Source: JBBCJR01 sp037190805
GTDB taxonomy: Bacteria > Pseudomonadota > Alphaproteobacteria > Sphingomonadales > Sphingomonadaceae
Assembly: GCA_037190805.1 (NCBI GenBank)
Contig: JBBCJR010000007.1
Coordinates: 124,001 to 188,000, forward strand
Direction of reading: 5' to 3'
Length of the DNA stretch: 64,000 nucleotides
Shown here: one piece after another, positions 16,302 to 25,129 of the stretch
How the letters are laid out: each line of letters opens with the position of its first letter
Position numbering within the stretch: the first letter of the stretch is position 1
Notes under the pieces: generated by a model
What the model saw: only the letters and a program-made list of their open reading frames with translations
Databases searched by the model: none
What the model was told of the DNA's origin: nothing
Translations under genes and position numbers: made by a program

Positions 16302-18509
16302 CTAGCGCCGCCGCCCCTGATGCCGGATGCCGGACGGGCGGCCGCGACGGCCCATCGGGGGTGAGCGGCGACGCGAAGCCCGCGCGGCGCCCGGCCCACC
16401 ATGGCCTCCCTCCGGCAGTTCGAACCGCAGGGCGCCCGACGCCGGGTCCGCCTCGGCGAGACGCAGTGGCAGGATCATGCCGGGACGATAGCTGTCGCCG
16501 CTGGCCTCACCGGTCAGGCTCTGCCCCGCCTCGTCATGATGGAAATATTCGGCGCCCAGCGTCGACACCGGCACCAGCCCGTCCCCGCCGATCCCGGGGA
16601 CGGTAGCGAAGAAGCCGAACCGGGTGACGCCGGTGATCCGCGCCTCCATCACCTGACCGACATGCTCGGCAAGATAAGCGGCAACGTAGCGGTCGAGGGT
16701 ATCACGCTCCGCCTCCATCGCCCGCCGCTCGGTCATCGAGAGGTGCTCGCCGGTCCGCTCCATGGCCGTCGCCTCGTCATCGGTGAGTCCACCCGGTCCG
16801 AGGTCATAGGCCCGCACCAGCGCGCGGTGGACGACGAGGTCGGAATAGCGGCGGATCGGCGACGTGAAATGGGCGTAGCTGCCCAGGGAGAGGCCGAAAT
16901 GCCCGGTGTTCCTTGGGCTGTAATAGGCCTGGGTCTGGGTGCGCAGCACCTGCTCCATGATCTGGGGCTTGATCTCGTCATCCGTCACCCCCTGAAGGAT
17001 GCGGTTGAACGTCGCCGGCCGGATCACCTGCCCCATGGCGAAGGCGATGCCGAAGGTGTCGAGATACTCTTTCAGCGTCACCAGCTTCTCGCGACTGGGG
17101 GGCTCGTGGTCACGATACATGACGGGCAGCTTCTTCGCCTCCAGCGCCTTGGCGGCGGCAACGTTGGCGGCGATCATGAAATCCTCGATCAGCCGATGCG
17201 CGTCCAGTCGCTCGCGCGGGGCGACGGACGTGATCCGTCCCATCTCGTCCAGCACCACGCGCCGCTCGGGCAGGTCGAGGTCCAGCGGCTCGCGCTTGTC
17301 TCGCGCTTTCACCAGCGCCGCCCATGCCCCCCACAGCGGCTTCAGCGCCGTCTCGGTCAGCGGATGACCCAGCCGTCCGTCGATTGCCGCCTGCGCCTCC
17401 TCGTAGGCGAGGCTGGCCGCCGAGCGGATGACGGCGCGGGTGAAACGCCAGTCGGCAACCTTGCCGTCCCCGGCGATCCGCATATGGCACGCCAGCACCG
17501 CCCGATCCTCGCCCTCGACCAGCGAGCAGACGTCGGTGGACAATTCCTCGGGCAGCATCGGCACCACCCGGTCGGGGAAATAGACGCTGTTGCCGCGTTT
17601 GCGCGCCTCGCGATCCAGCTCCGATCCCGGCCGGACATAGAAAGACACGTCGGCGATGGCGACGATCGCCCGCCAGCCGCCCTTGCCGTCAGGGTCGGCT
17701 CCGGCCCACACGGCATCATCATGGTCGCGCGCGTCGGCGGGGTCGATGGTCAGGATCGGCAGATGGCGCAGATCCTCGCGCTCACCAAGATCGATCCGGG
17801 CGACACGCGATGCTTCCTCCGGCACGGCCTCCGGGAAGCGATCGGGAATCCCTTTCTGATGAATGGCGATCAGCGAGAAGGATCGCGGCGCGAACGGGTC
17901 GCCCAGAATTTCGGTCACCCGACCCGTGATGCGAGGCGGCCGTCCGGCTCTTTCCGCCAGCACCAGGTCACCGGGGCTAGAATCACCGAGCTCTGAAAGC
18001 GGCAGTTCCCGCCGTTCGCGCTTGTCGATCGGCCTCAGCCAGGCCCGCTCGCCCTCGCGGTGGACGACGCCAAGCACGAGGTCGCTGCCCCGCGCCAGCT
18101 TCTTCATCGGGTGGGCGACATGCCCCTGCCCGCGCTCCTCGATCCGCGCCAGCACCCGGTCGCCGGGGCCGAGCGCGCCTTTTCGCTTGCCCTCGATCAC
18201 CCGGATTCGCGGCGGCGGCCCGTCATGGGTCCAATGCTCGGGCACGGCGACCGCCCCGTCATCGGCATCGACGACACGCAGCACGGTTACCTTCGGCAGG
18301 CCGCCCGCCTTGTGAAAGGCGCGGCCGGGGGCGCTTTCAATCAAGCCCTCGCCCGCCATCGCCTTCAACAGCGCCTTCAACGCGATCTTGTCGGCGCCGT
18401 GAAGGCCGAACGCACGCGCGATCTCGCGCTTGCCAGCCGGCTGCTCGCTGTCGGCGACAAAGGCGAGCACCTGCTCGCGCGTCGGCAGGCCTGGAACTTT
18501 CCGCGCCAT
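16302..18509 (-). CDS. rnr: Ribonuclease R
   Basis: Rnr is a processive 3'-5' exoribonuclease able to degrade structured RNA. The 735-residue protein starts MARKVPGLPTREQVLAFVAD with an N-terminal helix-turn-helix region, then cold-shock domains, the RNB catalytic domain (ILTIDPADARDHDDAVW, with the metal-binding Asp cluster), and an S1 domain near the end (MEARITGVTRFGFFATV). It ends in a short Arg-rich tail. The start at 18509 follows AAGGAACGGG. The gene lies 58 bases downstream of topA in the same direction and probably shares its transcript. Confidence 0.94.
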   Translation of the reverse strand: MARKVPGLPTREQVLAFVADSEQPAGKREIARAFGLHGADKIALKALLKAMAGEGLIESAPGRAFHKAGGLPKVTVLRVVDADDGAVAVPEHWTHDGPPPRIRVIEGKRKGALGPGDRVLARIEERGQGHVAHPMKKLARGSDLVLGVVHREGERAWLRPIDKRERRELPLSELGDSSPGDLVLAERAGRPPRITGRVTEILGDPFAPRSFSLIAIHQKGIPDRFPEAVPEEASRVARIDLGEREDLRHLPILTIDPADARDHDDAVWAGADPDGKGGWRAIVAIADVSFYVRPGSELDREARKRGNSVYFPDRVVPMLPEELSTDVCSLVEGEDRAVLACHMRIAGDGKVADWRFTRAVIRSAASLAYEEAQAAIDGRLGHPLTETALKPLWGAWAALVKARDKREPLDLDLPERRVVLDEMGRITSVAPRERLDAHRLIEDFMIAANVAAAKALEAKKLPVMYRDHEPPSREKLVTLKEYLDTFGIAFAMGQVIRPATFNRILQGVTDDEIKPQIMEQVLRTQTQAYYSPRNTGHFGLSLGSYAHFTSPIRRYSDLVVHRALVRAYDLGPGGLTDDEATAMERTGEHLSMTERRAMEAERDTLDRYVAAYLAEHVGQVMEARITGVTRFGFFATVPGIGGDGLVPVSTLGAEYFHHDEAGQSLTGEASGDSYRPGMILPLRLAEADPASGALRFELPEGGHGGPGAARASRRRSPPMGRRGRPSGIRHQGRRR

Positions 18510-18567
18510 CAAACCCGTTCCTTTCCCCTCGCCAAACACCTTTGGCGAATAAAGGGTGCAATGATCG

Positions 18568-21156
18568 CTAGTCCGCCTTCGCCTTCCGCGCCGCGGGTTT
18601 CTTGGCCTTGGACGGAGCGGCCTTTTTCGCCGGGGGCTTTTTCGCCGAGGTCTTCTTCGCGGGAGCCTTTTTCCGCCCGCCTTTCTTTGCCGGAGCCGCG
18701 GCGGCGCGGGCATCGATCAGTTGGGCCGCCTCTTCCAGTGTCAGCGCCTTGGGGTCGACGGTCTTCGGCAATGTCGCATTGGTGGTGCCGTCGGTGACAT
18801 AGGCGCCGAAGCGGCCGTCCATCACCTTCAGCTCCGCCTCGGTGCGGGGATGCTTGCCGAGTACGGCGAGCGGCTCGCGCGCCGCGCCGCGTTGGGGGCG
18901 ACCACCGCCCGCGGCCGCCTCGGCGAGCTTGACCACGGCAGCGTTCATGCCGGTATCGAAGACTTCGGCCGTCGAGGTCAGCCGGGCATATTTGCCGTCA
19001 TGGAGCAGATAGGGACCATAGCGCCCGATGCTTGCCGCAATCGGTAGTCCGGTTTCGGGGTGATTGCCGATCGTGCGCGGCAGGCTCAGCAGTCTTACCG
19101 CCCAGTCGAGGTCGACATCGGCGCGCGGCAGGTCACGCGGCAGGCTGGCGCGCTTGGCCTCCTTGCCATCGCCCGCCTGGACATAGGGGCCGAAGCGCCC
19201 GTCACGCAGCGAGACTTCCAGCCCCGCCGGATCGGCGCCCAGTACCACCGGCCCCGCCTCTGCCCCGTCCGCATCGCCACCACCGGCGACGAACTTCCGG
19301 GTATATTTGCACTCGGGATAGTTGGAGCAGGCGATAAAGGCCCCGAACCGGCCGCCCCGCAGCGCCAGCCGTCCGTCACCGCAGGCCGGACAGGCGCGCG
19401 GGTCGCCGCCGTCGCCCTTGTCGGGAAAGAGCCAGGGCGACAGGAATTCGTCCAGCGCCTTGGTGACGTCGGACGGCTTCTGCTCCATCACTTCGGCGGT
19501 CTTGGGCTTGAAGTCGCGCCAGAAGGCGTCGAGCACCGCCTGCCATTCCGCCCGCCCACCGGAAATATCGTCCAGGCTGTCCTCGAGCCCGGCAGTGAAG
19601 TCGTAGCTGACATAGCGTTCGAAGAAGCGCTCCAGGAACGCCGTCACCAGCCGGCCGCTCTCCTCGGGCAGGAAGCGGTTCTTTTCCACCCGCACATAGG
19701 CGCGGTCCTTCAGCGTCTGGATGATCGAGGCATAGGTCGACGGGCGGCCGATCCCCAGCTCCTCCAGCTTCTTGACCAGGCTGGCTTCCGAATAGCGCGG
19801 CGGGGGCTGGGTGAAATGCTGCTCGGAACGCACCTCGGTCACCTGCGGGCGATCGCCCTTGGCCAGCTTCGGCAGGCGCGCGGAGTCCTCGTCGTCGCTG
19901 TCGTCCAGCCCTTCCTGATAGAGGCTGAGGAAACCGGGAAAGGCCACGACCTGGCCCGTCGCGCGCAGGCTGGCGCGGCCATTGTCGTCCGCGAACTCCA
20001 CCGTCGTCCGCTCCAGCCGGGCCGACGCCATCTGGCTGGCCAGCGCCCGCTTCCATACCAGTTCATAAAGCCGGGCATGATCGCCGCTGCCCGCCTTGTC
20101 GCGGCGGAAATCGGTGGGGCGGATCGCCTCATGCGCTTCCTGCGCATTCTTGGCCTTGGTGGCATAGGCGCGCGGCGCGTCCGGCAAGTAAGCGGCGGCG
20201 AAGCGGTCGGCGATCGCCTCCCGCGCGGCGGCGATCGCCTCGCCCGCCATCTGGACGCCGTCCGTTCGCATATAGGTGATGAGGCCGTCCTCGTAGAGCT
20301 GCTGGGCCAGCCGCATCGTATGCTGGGCTGAAAAGCCGAGCTTGCGCGCAGCTTCCTGCTGCAGGGTCGAGGTGGTGAAGGGCGGTTGCGGATTGCGCGT
20401 GACCGGCTTGGTCTCGACCGACACGACGGCGAAGCGTCCCGCCTCCACCGCCTGCTTCGCGGCCGCGGCGGCGGAAGCGTCGCCGAGCGCGAATTTGTCG
20501 AGCTTCTTGCCGTCCAGCGTCACCAGCCGGGCGTCGAAGGCCTGGCCCGCTTCGGTCATCGCGGCGGTGACGGTCCAATATTCCTGCGGCCGGAACGCCT
20601 CGATCTCGCGCTCGCGGTCGACGACGAGGCGCAGGGCCACCGACTGGACGCGGCCAGCCGACTTTGCACCCGGCAGCTTGCGCCACAACACCGGCGAAAG
20701 GGTGAAGCCGACCAGATAGTCGAGCGCCCGGCGCGCGCGATAGGCGTCGATCAGATCATCATCGAGGTCGCGGGGGGCAGCCATCGCTGCCGTCACCGCC
20801 TGCTTGGTGATGGCGTTGAACGTCACCCGCTGGACGTCGGCGGGCAGCGCCTTGCGCTTCTTCAGCACCTCGCGGATGTGCCACGAGATCGCCTCGCCCT
20901 CGCGGTCGGGGTCGGTCGCCAGGATCAGGCGGTCGGCGCCCTTCGCCTCGTCGGTAATCGCCTTCAGCTGCTTCGCCTTATCGGCGTAGGCTTCCCATTC
21001 CATGGCGAAGCCGTCGTCGGGATCGACCGACCCGTCCTTCGCCGGAAGGTCGCGGACATGGCCGTAGGAGGCGAGCACGCGATAGCCCGGGCCGAGATAT
21101 TTTTCGATGGTCTTCGCCTTGGCCGGCGACTCGACGATAACGAGATTGGTGGAAAT
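18568..21156 (-). CDS. topA: DNA topoisomerase I, apparent ATT start
   Basis: This type IA topoisomerase relaxes negative supercoils. The full protein needs the N-terminal Toprim strand LVIVESPAKAKTIEKYLG, which is encoded but lies upstream of any ATG, GTG or TTG in frame. The only reasonable start is ATT at 21154-21156, eight bases after GAGGAG, with an in-frame TGA five codons upstream. This gives 862 residues. Further motifs are TDPDREGE (81-88), the active-site Tyr295 in LITYMRTDG, a four-Cys zinc ribbon (CPACGDG...CSNYPEC), repeated GRFGPY/GRYGPY C-terminal modules, and a Lys/Ala-rich tail resembling histone H1. Alternatives are a sequencing error or another near-cognate start. Confidence 0.93.
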   Translation of the reverse strand: MSTNLVIVESPAKAKTIEKYLGPGYRVLASYGHVRDLPAKDGSVDPDDGFAMEWEAYADKAKQLKAITDEAKGADRLILATDPDREGEAISWHIREVLKKRKALPADVQRVTFNAITKQAVTAAMAAPRDLDDDLIDAYRARRALDYLVGFTLSPVLWRKLPGAKSAGRVQSVALRLVVDREREIEAFRPQEYWTVTAAMTEAGQAFDARLVTLDGKKLDKFALGDASAAAAAKQAVEAGRFAVVSVETKPVTRNPQPPFTTSTLQQEAARKLGFSAQHTMRLAQQLYEDGLITYMRTDGVQMAGEAIAAAREAIADRFAAAYLPDAPRAYATKAKNAQEAHEAIRPTDFRRDKAGSGDHARLYELVWKRALASQMASARLERTTVEFADDNGRASLRATGQVVAFPGFLSLYQEGLDDSDDEDSARLPKLAKGDRPQVTEVRSEQHFTQPPPRYSEASLVKKLEELGIGRPSTYASIIQTLKDRAYVRVEKNRFLPEESGRLVTAFLERFFERYVSYDFTAGLEDSLDDISGGRAEWQAVLDAFWRDFKPKTAEVMEQKPSDVTKALDEFLSPWLFPDKGDGGDPRACPACGDGRLALRGGRFGAFIACSNYPECKYTRKFVAGGGDADGAEAGPVVLGADPAGLEVSLRDGRFGPYVQAGDGKEAKRASLPRDLPRADVDLDWAVRLLSLPRTIGNHPETGLPIAASIGRYGPYLLHDGKYARLTSTAEVFDTGMNAAVVKLAEAAAGGGRPQRGAAREPLAVLGKHPRTEAELKVMDGRFGAYVTDGTTNATLPKTVDPKALTLEEAAQLIDARAAAAPAKKGGRKKAPAKKTSAKKPPAKKAAPSKAKKPAARKAKAD

Positions 21157-21164
21157 GGTCGTTG

Positions 21165-21170
21165 CTCCTC
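21165..21170 (-). promoter_or_regulatory. Ribosome-binding site deciding the topA start
   Basis: GAGGAG is read on the minus strand and is followed by eight bases and then ATT in the topA frame. The spacing is ideal and no canonical start codon exists at that place. This site is the main support for the ATT start. Confidence 0.7.
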
Positions 21171-21281
21171 ACGTGCGCACGCATAAGCTGGGGAGCAGGG
21201 GGTAGGCCCGTCAATATCCTCTTTCGCCCTTTCTTAACCGGGCCTCCCGCATGCCGGACCCGAAGAGCGGGGATCGGGGCG

Positions 21282-21911
21282 ATGCGAAGCATCATTATCG
21301 GCTGCATCTGCATGGGCGGCATCACCTGGATCGGCAGCGGCTGGTTCGGACCGGATATCGAGCGCGTCGCCCATCGGCCGCCCTCCGTCATCTACGACAC
21401 CTTCGAGCGCACCCTGCCGGACCTGCGCGAAGTGGCCGGCGGCGAGATGGCGGAGATCGGGCTTGGCCATGGCGGCCTGGTGTCGGCCGATGTCGACCGC
21501 ATCCCCGACCGGGCGATCAAATACCGCCTGCTGTTCACCGCCGGCCGGTCGATCACCCTCGACCTCCGCTTCAAGCCGCTCGACGCCGGCAAGCACACCC
21601 GGATCACCGCCGATATCGACGTCGACAAAGGCGACGGCAGCGCGGACGATCTCAGCCGCAGCCTGCCGATGCGGGCCCTCGGCCTGAAGCTGGCGGTCGG
21701 CATGATGGTCGGCAGGCTGGCGGCGATGGCCGAACGCGGCGACACGCCCCCGCCGCGCTTCTCGCTGGCCGAGCTGCGCGCCGCCAACCCCGCCTATCAG
21801 CAATCCCAGGTCCGCCGGCGCATGGCCCAGGCCGCCGCCCCGATGACCACCGCCAAGCCGATGAACGACGCGCGCCCGATGGTCGATCTCGACCGGAACA
21901 GGTGGCGATAG
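21282..21911 (+). CDS. Conserved protein of unknown function, N-terminally membrane-anchored
   Basis: The protein has 209 residues and starts at ATG 21282 (MRSIIIGCICMGGITWIGSG), a single hydrophobic segment that could be a signal anchor. The rest is soluble with a central beta-rich part (IKYRLLFTAGRSITLDLRFKPLD, HTRITADIDVD), which looks like a polyketide-cyclase-like or SRPBCC-like lipid-binding fold, though I cannot confirm that. The C-terminus is Met/Ala-rich and likely disordered. It lies alone between the divergent topA and the convergent hslU. I do not recognise the family. Confidence 0.7.
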   Translation: MRSIIIGCICMGGITWIGSGWFGPDIERVAHRPPSVIYDTFERTLPDLREVAGGEMAEIGLGHGGLVSADVDRIPDRAIKYRLLFTAGRSITLDLRFKPLDAGKHTRITADIDVDKGDGSADDLSRSLPMRALGLKLAVGMMVGRLAAMAERGDTPPPRFSLAELRAANPAYQQSQVRRRMAQAAAPMTTAKPMNDARPMVDLDRNRWR

Positions 21912-21935
21912 GGTCACCTCACCGCCGGCAACCCA

Positions 21936-23237
21936 TCAAAGCACATATTTGCTGAGATCGGTGTTCCGCGCGATGCTAGCGAGCTGCGCCTCGACGAAGG
22001 CGGCGTCGACCTTCACCGTGTCGCCGGCGCGGGTTTCGGCGTCGTAGCTGACGTCCTCCAGCAGCTTTTCCATCACCGTCTGCAGGCGGCGGGCGCCGAT
22101 ATTCTCGACCTGGGCGTTCACCTCGGCAGCGATGCGGGCGATGGCGGCGATACCGTCGTCGGTGATGTCCAGGGTCACGCCCTCGGTCGCCAGCAACGCC
22201 TTGTACTGGCGGATGAGGCTGGCCTCGGTGTCCGACAGGATGGCGATGAAGTCCTGCTCGGTCAGGCCCTTCAGCTCGACTCGGATCGGCAGCCGGCCCT
22301 GAAGTTCGGGCAGCAGATCGCTGGGCTTGGCGACGTGGAAGGCGCCCGACGCGATGAACAGGATGTGGTCGGTCTTCATCGGCCCGTATTTGGTCGCGAC
22401 GGTGGTGCCCTCGATCAAGGGCAGCAGGTCGCGCTGCACGCCTTCGCGGCTGACCGAACCGCCACGCACGTCGCTGGTTGCGATCTTGTCGACCTCGTCG
22501 AGAAAGACGATCCCGTTCGCCTCGGCATTGGCCAGCGCCTCGCGGTTGACCTCGTCCTGGTCCAGACGGCGGTCGGCCTCCTCGTCGAGCAGCTTGGCGA
22601 AGGCGGCCGGAATCTTCAGTTTCCGGCGCTTCGTCCGTTGGCCCATCTTGCCCAGCATCTCGCCGAGGTTGATCATGCCGACATTGCCGCCCATGCCCGG
22701 CAGCTCGAACGGCAGGCTCTGTACCTCCTCGACCTCGATCTCGACCTCCTTGTCGTCCAGATGGCGCTCGGCGACGCGCTGGCGGAACGCCTCGCGGGTC
22801 GCGGCCGATGCGTCCTTGCCGACCAGCGCGTCGAGCAGGCGGGCCATCGCTGCTTCCTCGGCCTGCGGGCGCACATCCTCGCGGCGAACCTCGCGGGTCA
22901 GGCGGATCGATTCCTCGACGAGGTCGCGGACGATCTGCTCCACGTCGCGGCCGACATAACCGACCTCGGTGAACTTGGTCGCCTCGACCTTGACGAACGG
23001 CGCCTGGGCCAGCTTCGCCAGCCGGCGGCTGATCTCGGTCTTGCCGCAGCCGGTCGGGCCGATCATCAGGATGTTTTTGGGCGTCACCTCGTCGCGCAGC
23101 GCGGGGTCCAGCTTCTGGCGCCGCCAGCGGTTCCTGAGCGCCACGGCGACCGCCTTCTTGGCGTCGGTCTGCCCGATGATGAAGCGATCCAGCTCCGCGA
23201 CGACGGCGCGCGGGGTAAGATGGTCGGTGTCGGTCAT
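21936..23237 (-). CDS. hslU: ATP-dependent protease ATPase subunit HslU
   Basis: HslU is the AAA+ unfoldase that feeds substrates into the HslV peptidase ring. The 433-residue protein begins MTDTDHLTPRAVVAELDRFI, with Walker A GPTGCGKTE (60-68), YVGRDVEQIVRDLVE, Walker B VFLDEVDKIA, the sensor region LFIASGAFHVAKPSDL, ELQGRLPIRVEL, and the C-terminal SKYVL that docks into HslV. I chose ATG 23237, the usual family start. It follows hslV by 20 bases. Confidence 0.97.
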   Translation of the reverse strand: MTDTDHLTPRAVVAELDRFIIGQTDAKKAVAVALRNRWRRQKLDPALRDEVTPKNILMIGPTGCGKTEISRRLAKLAQAPFVKVEATKFTEVGYVGRDVEQIVRDLVEESIRLTREVRREDVRPQAEEAAMARLLDALVGKDASAATREAFRQRVAERHLDDKEVEIEVEEVQSLPFELPGMGGNVGMINLGEMLGKMGQRTKRRKLKIPAAFAKLLDEEADRRLDQDEVNREALANAEANGIVFLDEVDKIATSDVRGGSVSREGVQRDLLPLIEGTTVATKYGPMKTDHILFIASGAFHVAKPSDLLPELQGRLPIRVELKGLTEQDFIAILSDTEASLIRQYKALLATEGVTLDITDDGIAAIARIAAEVNAQVENIGARRLQTVMEKLLEDVSYDAETRAGDTVKVDAAFVEAQLASIARNTDLSKYVL

Positions 23238-23257
23238 GGAAATCCTTGGATATCGGG

Positions 23258-23806
23258 TCAGGCGGCGTCGAGCGCTTCGACCACCACATTCTCGTTGGTG
23301 AACACGCAAACGTCGGCGGCGATCTTCATCGCCTTCCTCGCCAGCACCTCGGCGTCCGGCTCATAGTCGGCGAGCGCACGAGCGGCGGACAGGGCGTAGT
23401 TGCCGCCCGATCCGATCGCGGCGATGCCGTCGGTAGGCTCCAAGACGTCGCCATTGCCGGTCAGGATCAGCGTGACATCCTTGTCGGCGACGATCATCAG
23501 CGCCTCCAGGTTGCGGAGATATTTGTCGGTGCGCCAATCCTTGGCGAGTTCGACGGCGGCGCGCATCAGCTGGCCCTGATGACGCTCCAGCTTGGCCTCA
23601 AGGCGCTCGAACAGGGTGAAGGCGTCGGCCGTCGCGCCGGCGAAGCCGCCGATGACATGCCCCTCGCCCAGCCGCCGCACCTTGCGGGCATTGGCCTTCA
23701 TCACCGTATTGCCCATCGACACCTGTCCGTCGCCGATGACGACAACCTTGCCGCCCCGGCGCACGGACAGGATCGTGGTGCCGTGCCATTTGATCGCGTC
23801 GCTCAT
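23258..23806 (-). CDS. hslV: ATP-dependent protease peptidase subunit HslV
   Basis: HslV is the proteasome-beta-like threonine peptidase of the HslUV complex. The 182-residue precursor starts MSDAIKWHGTTILSVRR. Removal of the short propeptide would expose Thr10 as the nucleophile, as in TTILSVRR of other alphaproteobacteria. GDGQVSMGNTVMKANARKVRRL and GFAGATADAFTLFERLE are conserved. It is the first gene of hslVU. Confidence 0.97.
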   Translation of the reverse strand: MSDAIKWHGTTILSVRRGGKVVVIGDGQVSMGNTVMKANARKVRRLGEGHVIGGFAGATADAFTLFERLEAKLERHQGQLMRAAVELAKDWRTDKYLRNLEALMIVADKDVTLILTGNGDVLEPTDGIAAIGSGGNYALSAARALADYEPDAEVLARKAMKIAADVCVFTNENVVVEALDAA

Positions 23807-23898
23807 TCTGGTCCCCGCCCCATCCCGGCATCATCGTGATGCGGGCGATATGGGGGACCGGCACGGCCGATTTCAACCGCCCACCGGCGGCAGGTCGA

Positions 23899-24075
23899 TC
23901 AGCTATTGTCTTCGATCTCGGCGCCCGGTCCGTTCTTCAGGATCGAGTCGATGGCATTCTTGGCGCTCGCCTTCGACGCGTAGCCTTCGGTCGAGAAGAT
24001 GATCTCGCTGTTATACTTGAACCGGACCCGGAACTCGCCGGCCTTGTCCTTGTAGATCTCGAACTTGTGCGCCAT
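23899..24075 (-). CDS. YegP/DUF1508 family small protein
   Basis: This 58-residue frame is too short for many gene finders. It reads MAHKFEIYKDKAGEFRVRF, then KYNSEIIFSTEGYASKASAK and NAIDSILKNG. That is one DUF1508 (YegP) repeat: F-E-I-Y-K-D-x-x-x-x-(Y/F)-R-(W/V)-R-(F/L) followed by GY-x-x-K-x-x-x-x-x-A-I. The ATG has the ribosome-binding site GAAGGAGCGAGG upstream. Members are small alpha/beta proteins; some occur as tandem repeats and their function is unsettled. It stands alone between DUF486 and hslV. Confidence 0.85.
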   Translation of the reverse strand: MAHKFEIYKDKAGEFRVRFKYNSEIIFSTEGYASKASAKNAIDSILKNGPGAEIEDNS

Positions 24076-24128
24076 TCGCCTCGCTCCTTCGATTGATCGG
24101 GATCAATCCCTAACATGGCGGACCGCGA

Positions 24129-24464
24129 TCAGCCACGGCCAACGAACATGAACGCGACCGCACCCACCATGCACAGCCCGGCGCCCAGATAACGCAGGCC
24201 CAGCGGCTCCTTCAGCACCAGCACGGCAAAGACGGCGAAGACGGCAAGGGTGATCACCTCCTGCAGGATCTTCAGCTGGCTGGGCTGCCACCCCGCCAGA
24301 TAGCCCATGCGGTTGGCCGGAACGGCGAGGCAATATTCGACCAGCGCGATGCCCCACGCGATCAGCACCACCTTCCACAGCGCGACACCCGTGAAGCGCA
24401 GGTGTCCGTACCAGGCGATGGTCATGAAGATGTTGGAGAGGATCAGGAGGGCGACGGTAGGCAT
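24129..24464 (-). CDS. DUF486 family small multidrug-resistance-like membrane protein
   Basis: This 111-residue protein has four predicted membrane helices. The sequence MPTVALLILSNIFMTIAWYG, EYCLAVPANRMGYLAGW, QLKILQEVITLAVFAVFA and EPLGLRYLGAGLCMVGAV match the DUF486 branch of the drug/metabolite transporter superfamily. I took the start at 24464, where the first helix begins. The role is unknown; transport is only inferred from the fold. It is divergent from hisB. Confidence 0.85.
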   Translation of the reverse strand: MPTVALLILSNIFMTIAWYGHLRFTGVALWKVVLIAWGIALVEYCLAVPANRMGYLAGWQPSQLKILQEVITLAVFAVFAVLVLKEPLGLRYLGAGLCMVGAVAFMFVGRG

Positions 24465-24517
24465 GGGTTCAGCGGCTTTCGGTTGCGTGGGGCCACCCAC
24501 GCGTTATAGCGGCCCCC

Positions 24518-25129
24518 ATGCGCAAGGCGACGATCCAGAGGGATACGAACGAGACCAAGATCGCGGTCGAGCTGAACCTCGACGGCAGCGGCCGCTACCG
24601 GGTGTCAACCGGCATCGGTTTTCTCGACCACATGCTTGAGCAGTTGTCGCGCCACTCGCTGATCGACCTCGACGTGACGGCGGACGGCGACCTTCACATC
24701 GACCAGCATCACACGACCGAAGACAGCGCCATCGCCCTCGGCGAGGCCTTCGCCAAGGCGCTTGGCGACCGGCGCGGCATCACCCGCTTCGGCCATGCCT
24801 ATGCGCCGATGGACGAGACGCTGACCCGCGTCGCGATCGATATTTCCGGCCGCCCCTTCCTGGTCTGGAAGGTGGCGTTCAGCCAGGCGAAGCTCGGCGA
24901 TTTCGATACCGAACTGTTCGAACACTGGTTCCAGTCCTTCGCGGGCGCGGCGGGCATCACCCTCCACGTCGAGACGCTGCACGGGCGCAACAACCACCAC
25001 ATCATCGAAAGCGCGTTCAAGGCGCTGGCACGGGCGCTCAGGACCGCGATCGAGATCGACCCGCGCAAGGCCGACAGCATCCCGTCGACCAAGGGCACGC
25101 TGGGGGGCGGCGCGACCGACCTGGCATGA
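24518..25129 (+). CDS. hisB: Imidazoleglycerol-phosphate dehydratase
   Basis: HisB (203 residues, dehydratase only, without the phosphatase domain of the enteric fusion) catalyses the sixth step of histidine synthesis. The metal-binding signatures GIGFLDHMLEQLSRHS, DQHHTTEDSAIALGEA and HGRNNHHIIESAFKALA are all present. It leads the hisBHAF operon; its stop overlaps the hisH start by four bases (ATGA). Confidence 0.97.
   Translation: MRKATIQRDTNETKIAVELNLDGSGRYRVSTGIGFLDHMLEQLSRHSLIDLDVTADGDLHIDQHHTTEDSAIALGEAFAKALGDRRGITRFGHAYAPMDETLTRVAIDISGRPFLVWKVAFSQAKLGDFDTELFEHWFQSFAGAAGITLHVETLHGRNNHHIIESAFKALARALRTAIEIDPRKADSIPSTKGTLGGGATDLA

Noticed and set aside
18568..21078. topA starting at the GTG at 21078
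   Set aside because: This start removes the first Toprim strand and catalytic Glu (LVIVESPAKAKT), which is encoded in frame just upstream behind a good ribosome-binding site.
20978..21183. ATG at about 21183 as the topA start through a frameshift
   Set aside because: It lies in another frame; the topA frame itself is intact up to ATT and no slippery sequence links the two.
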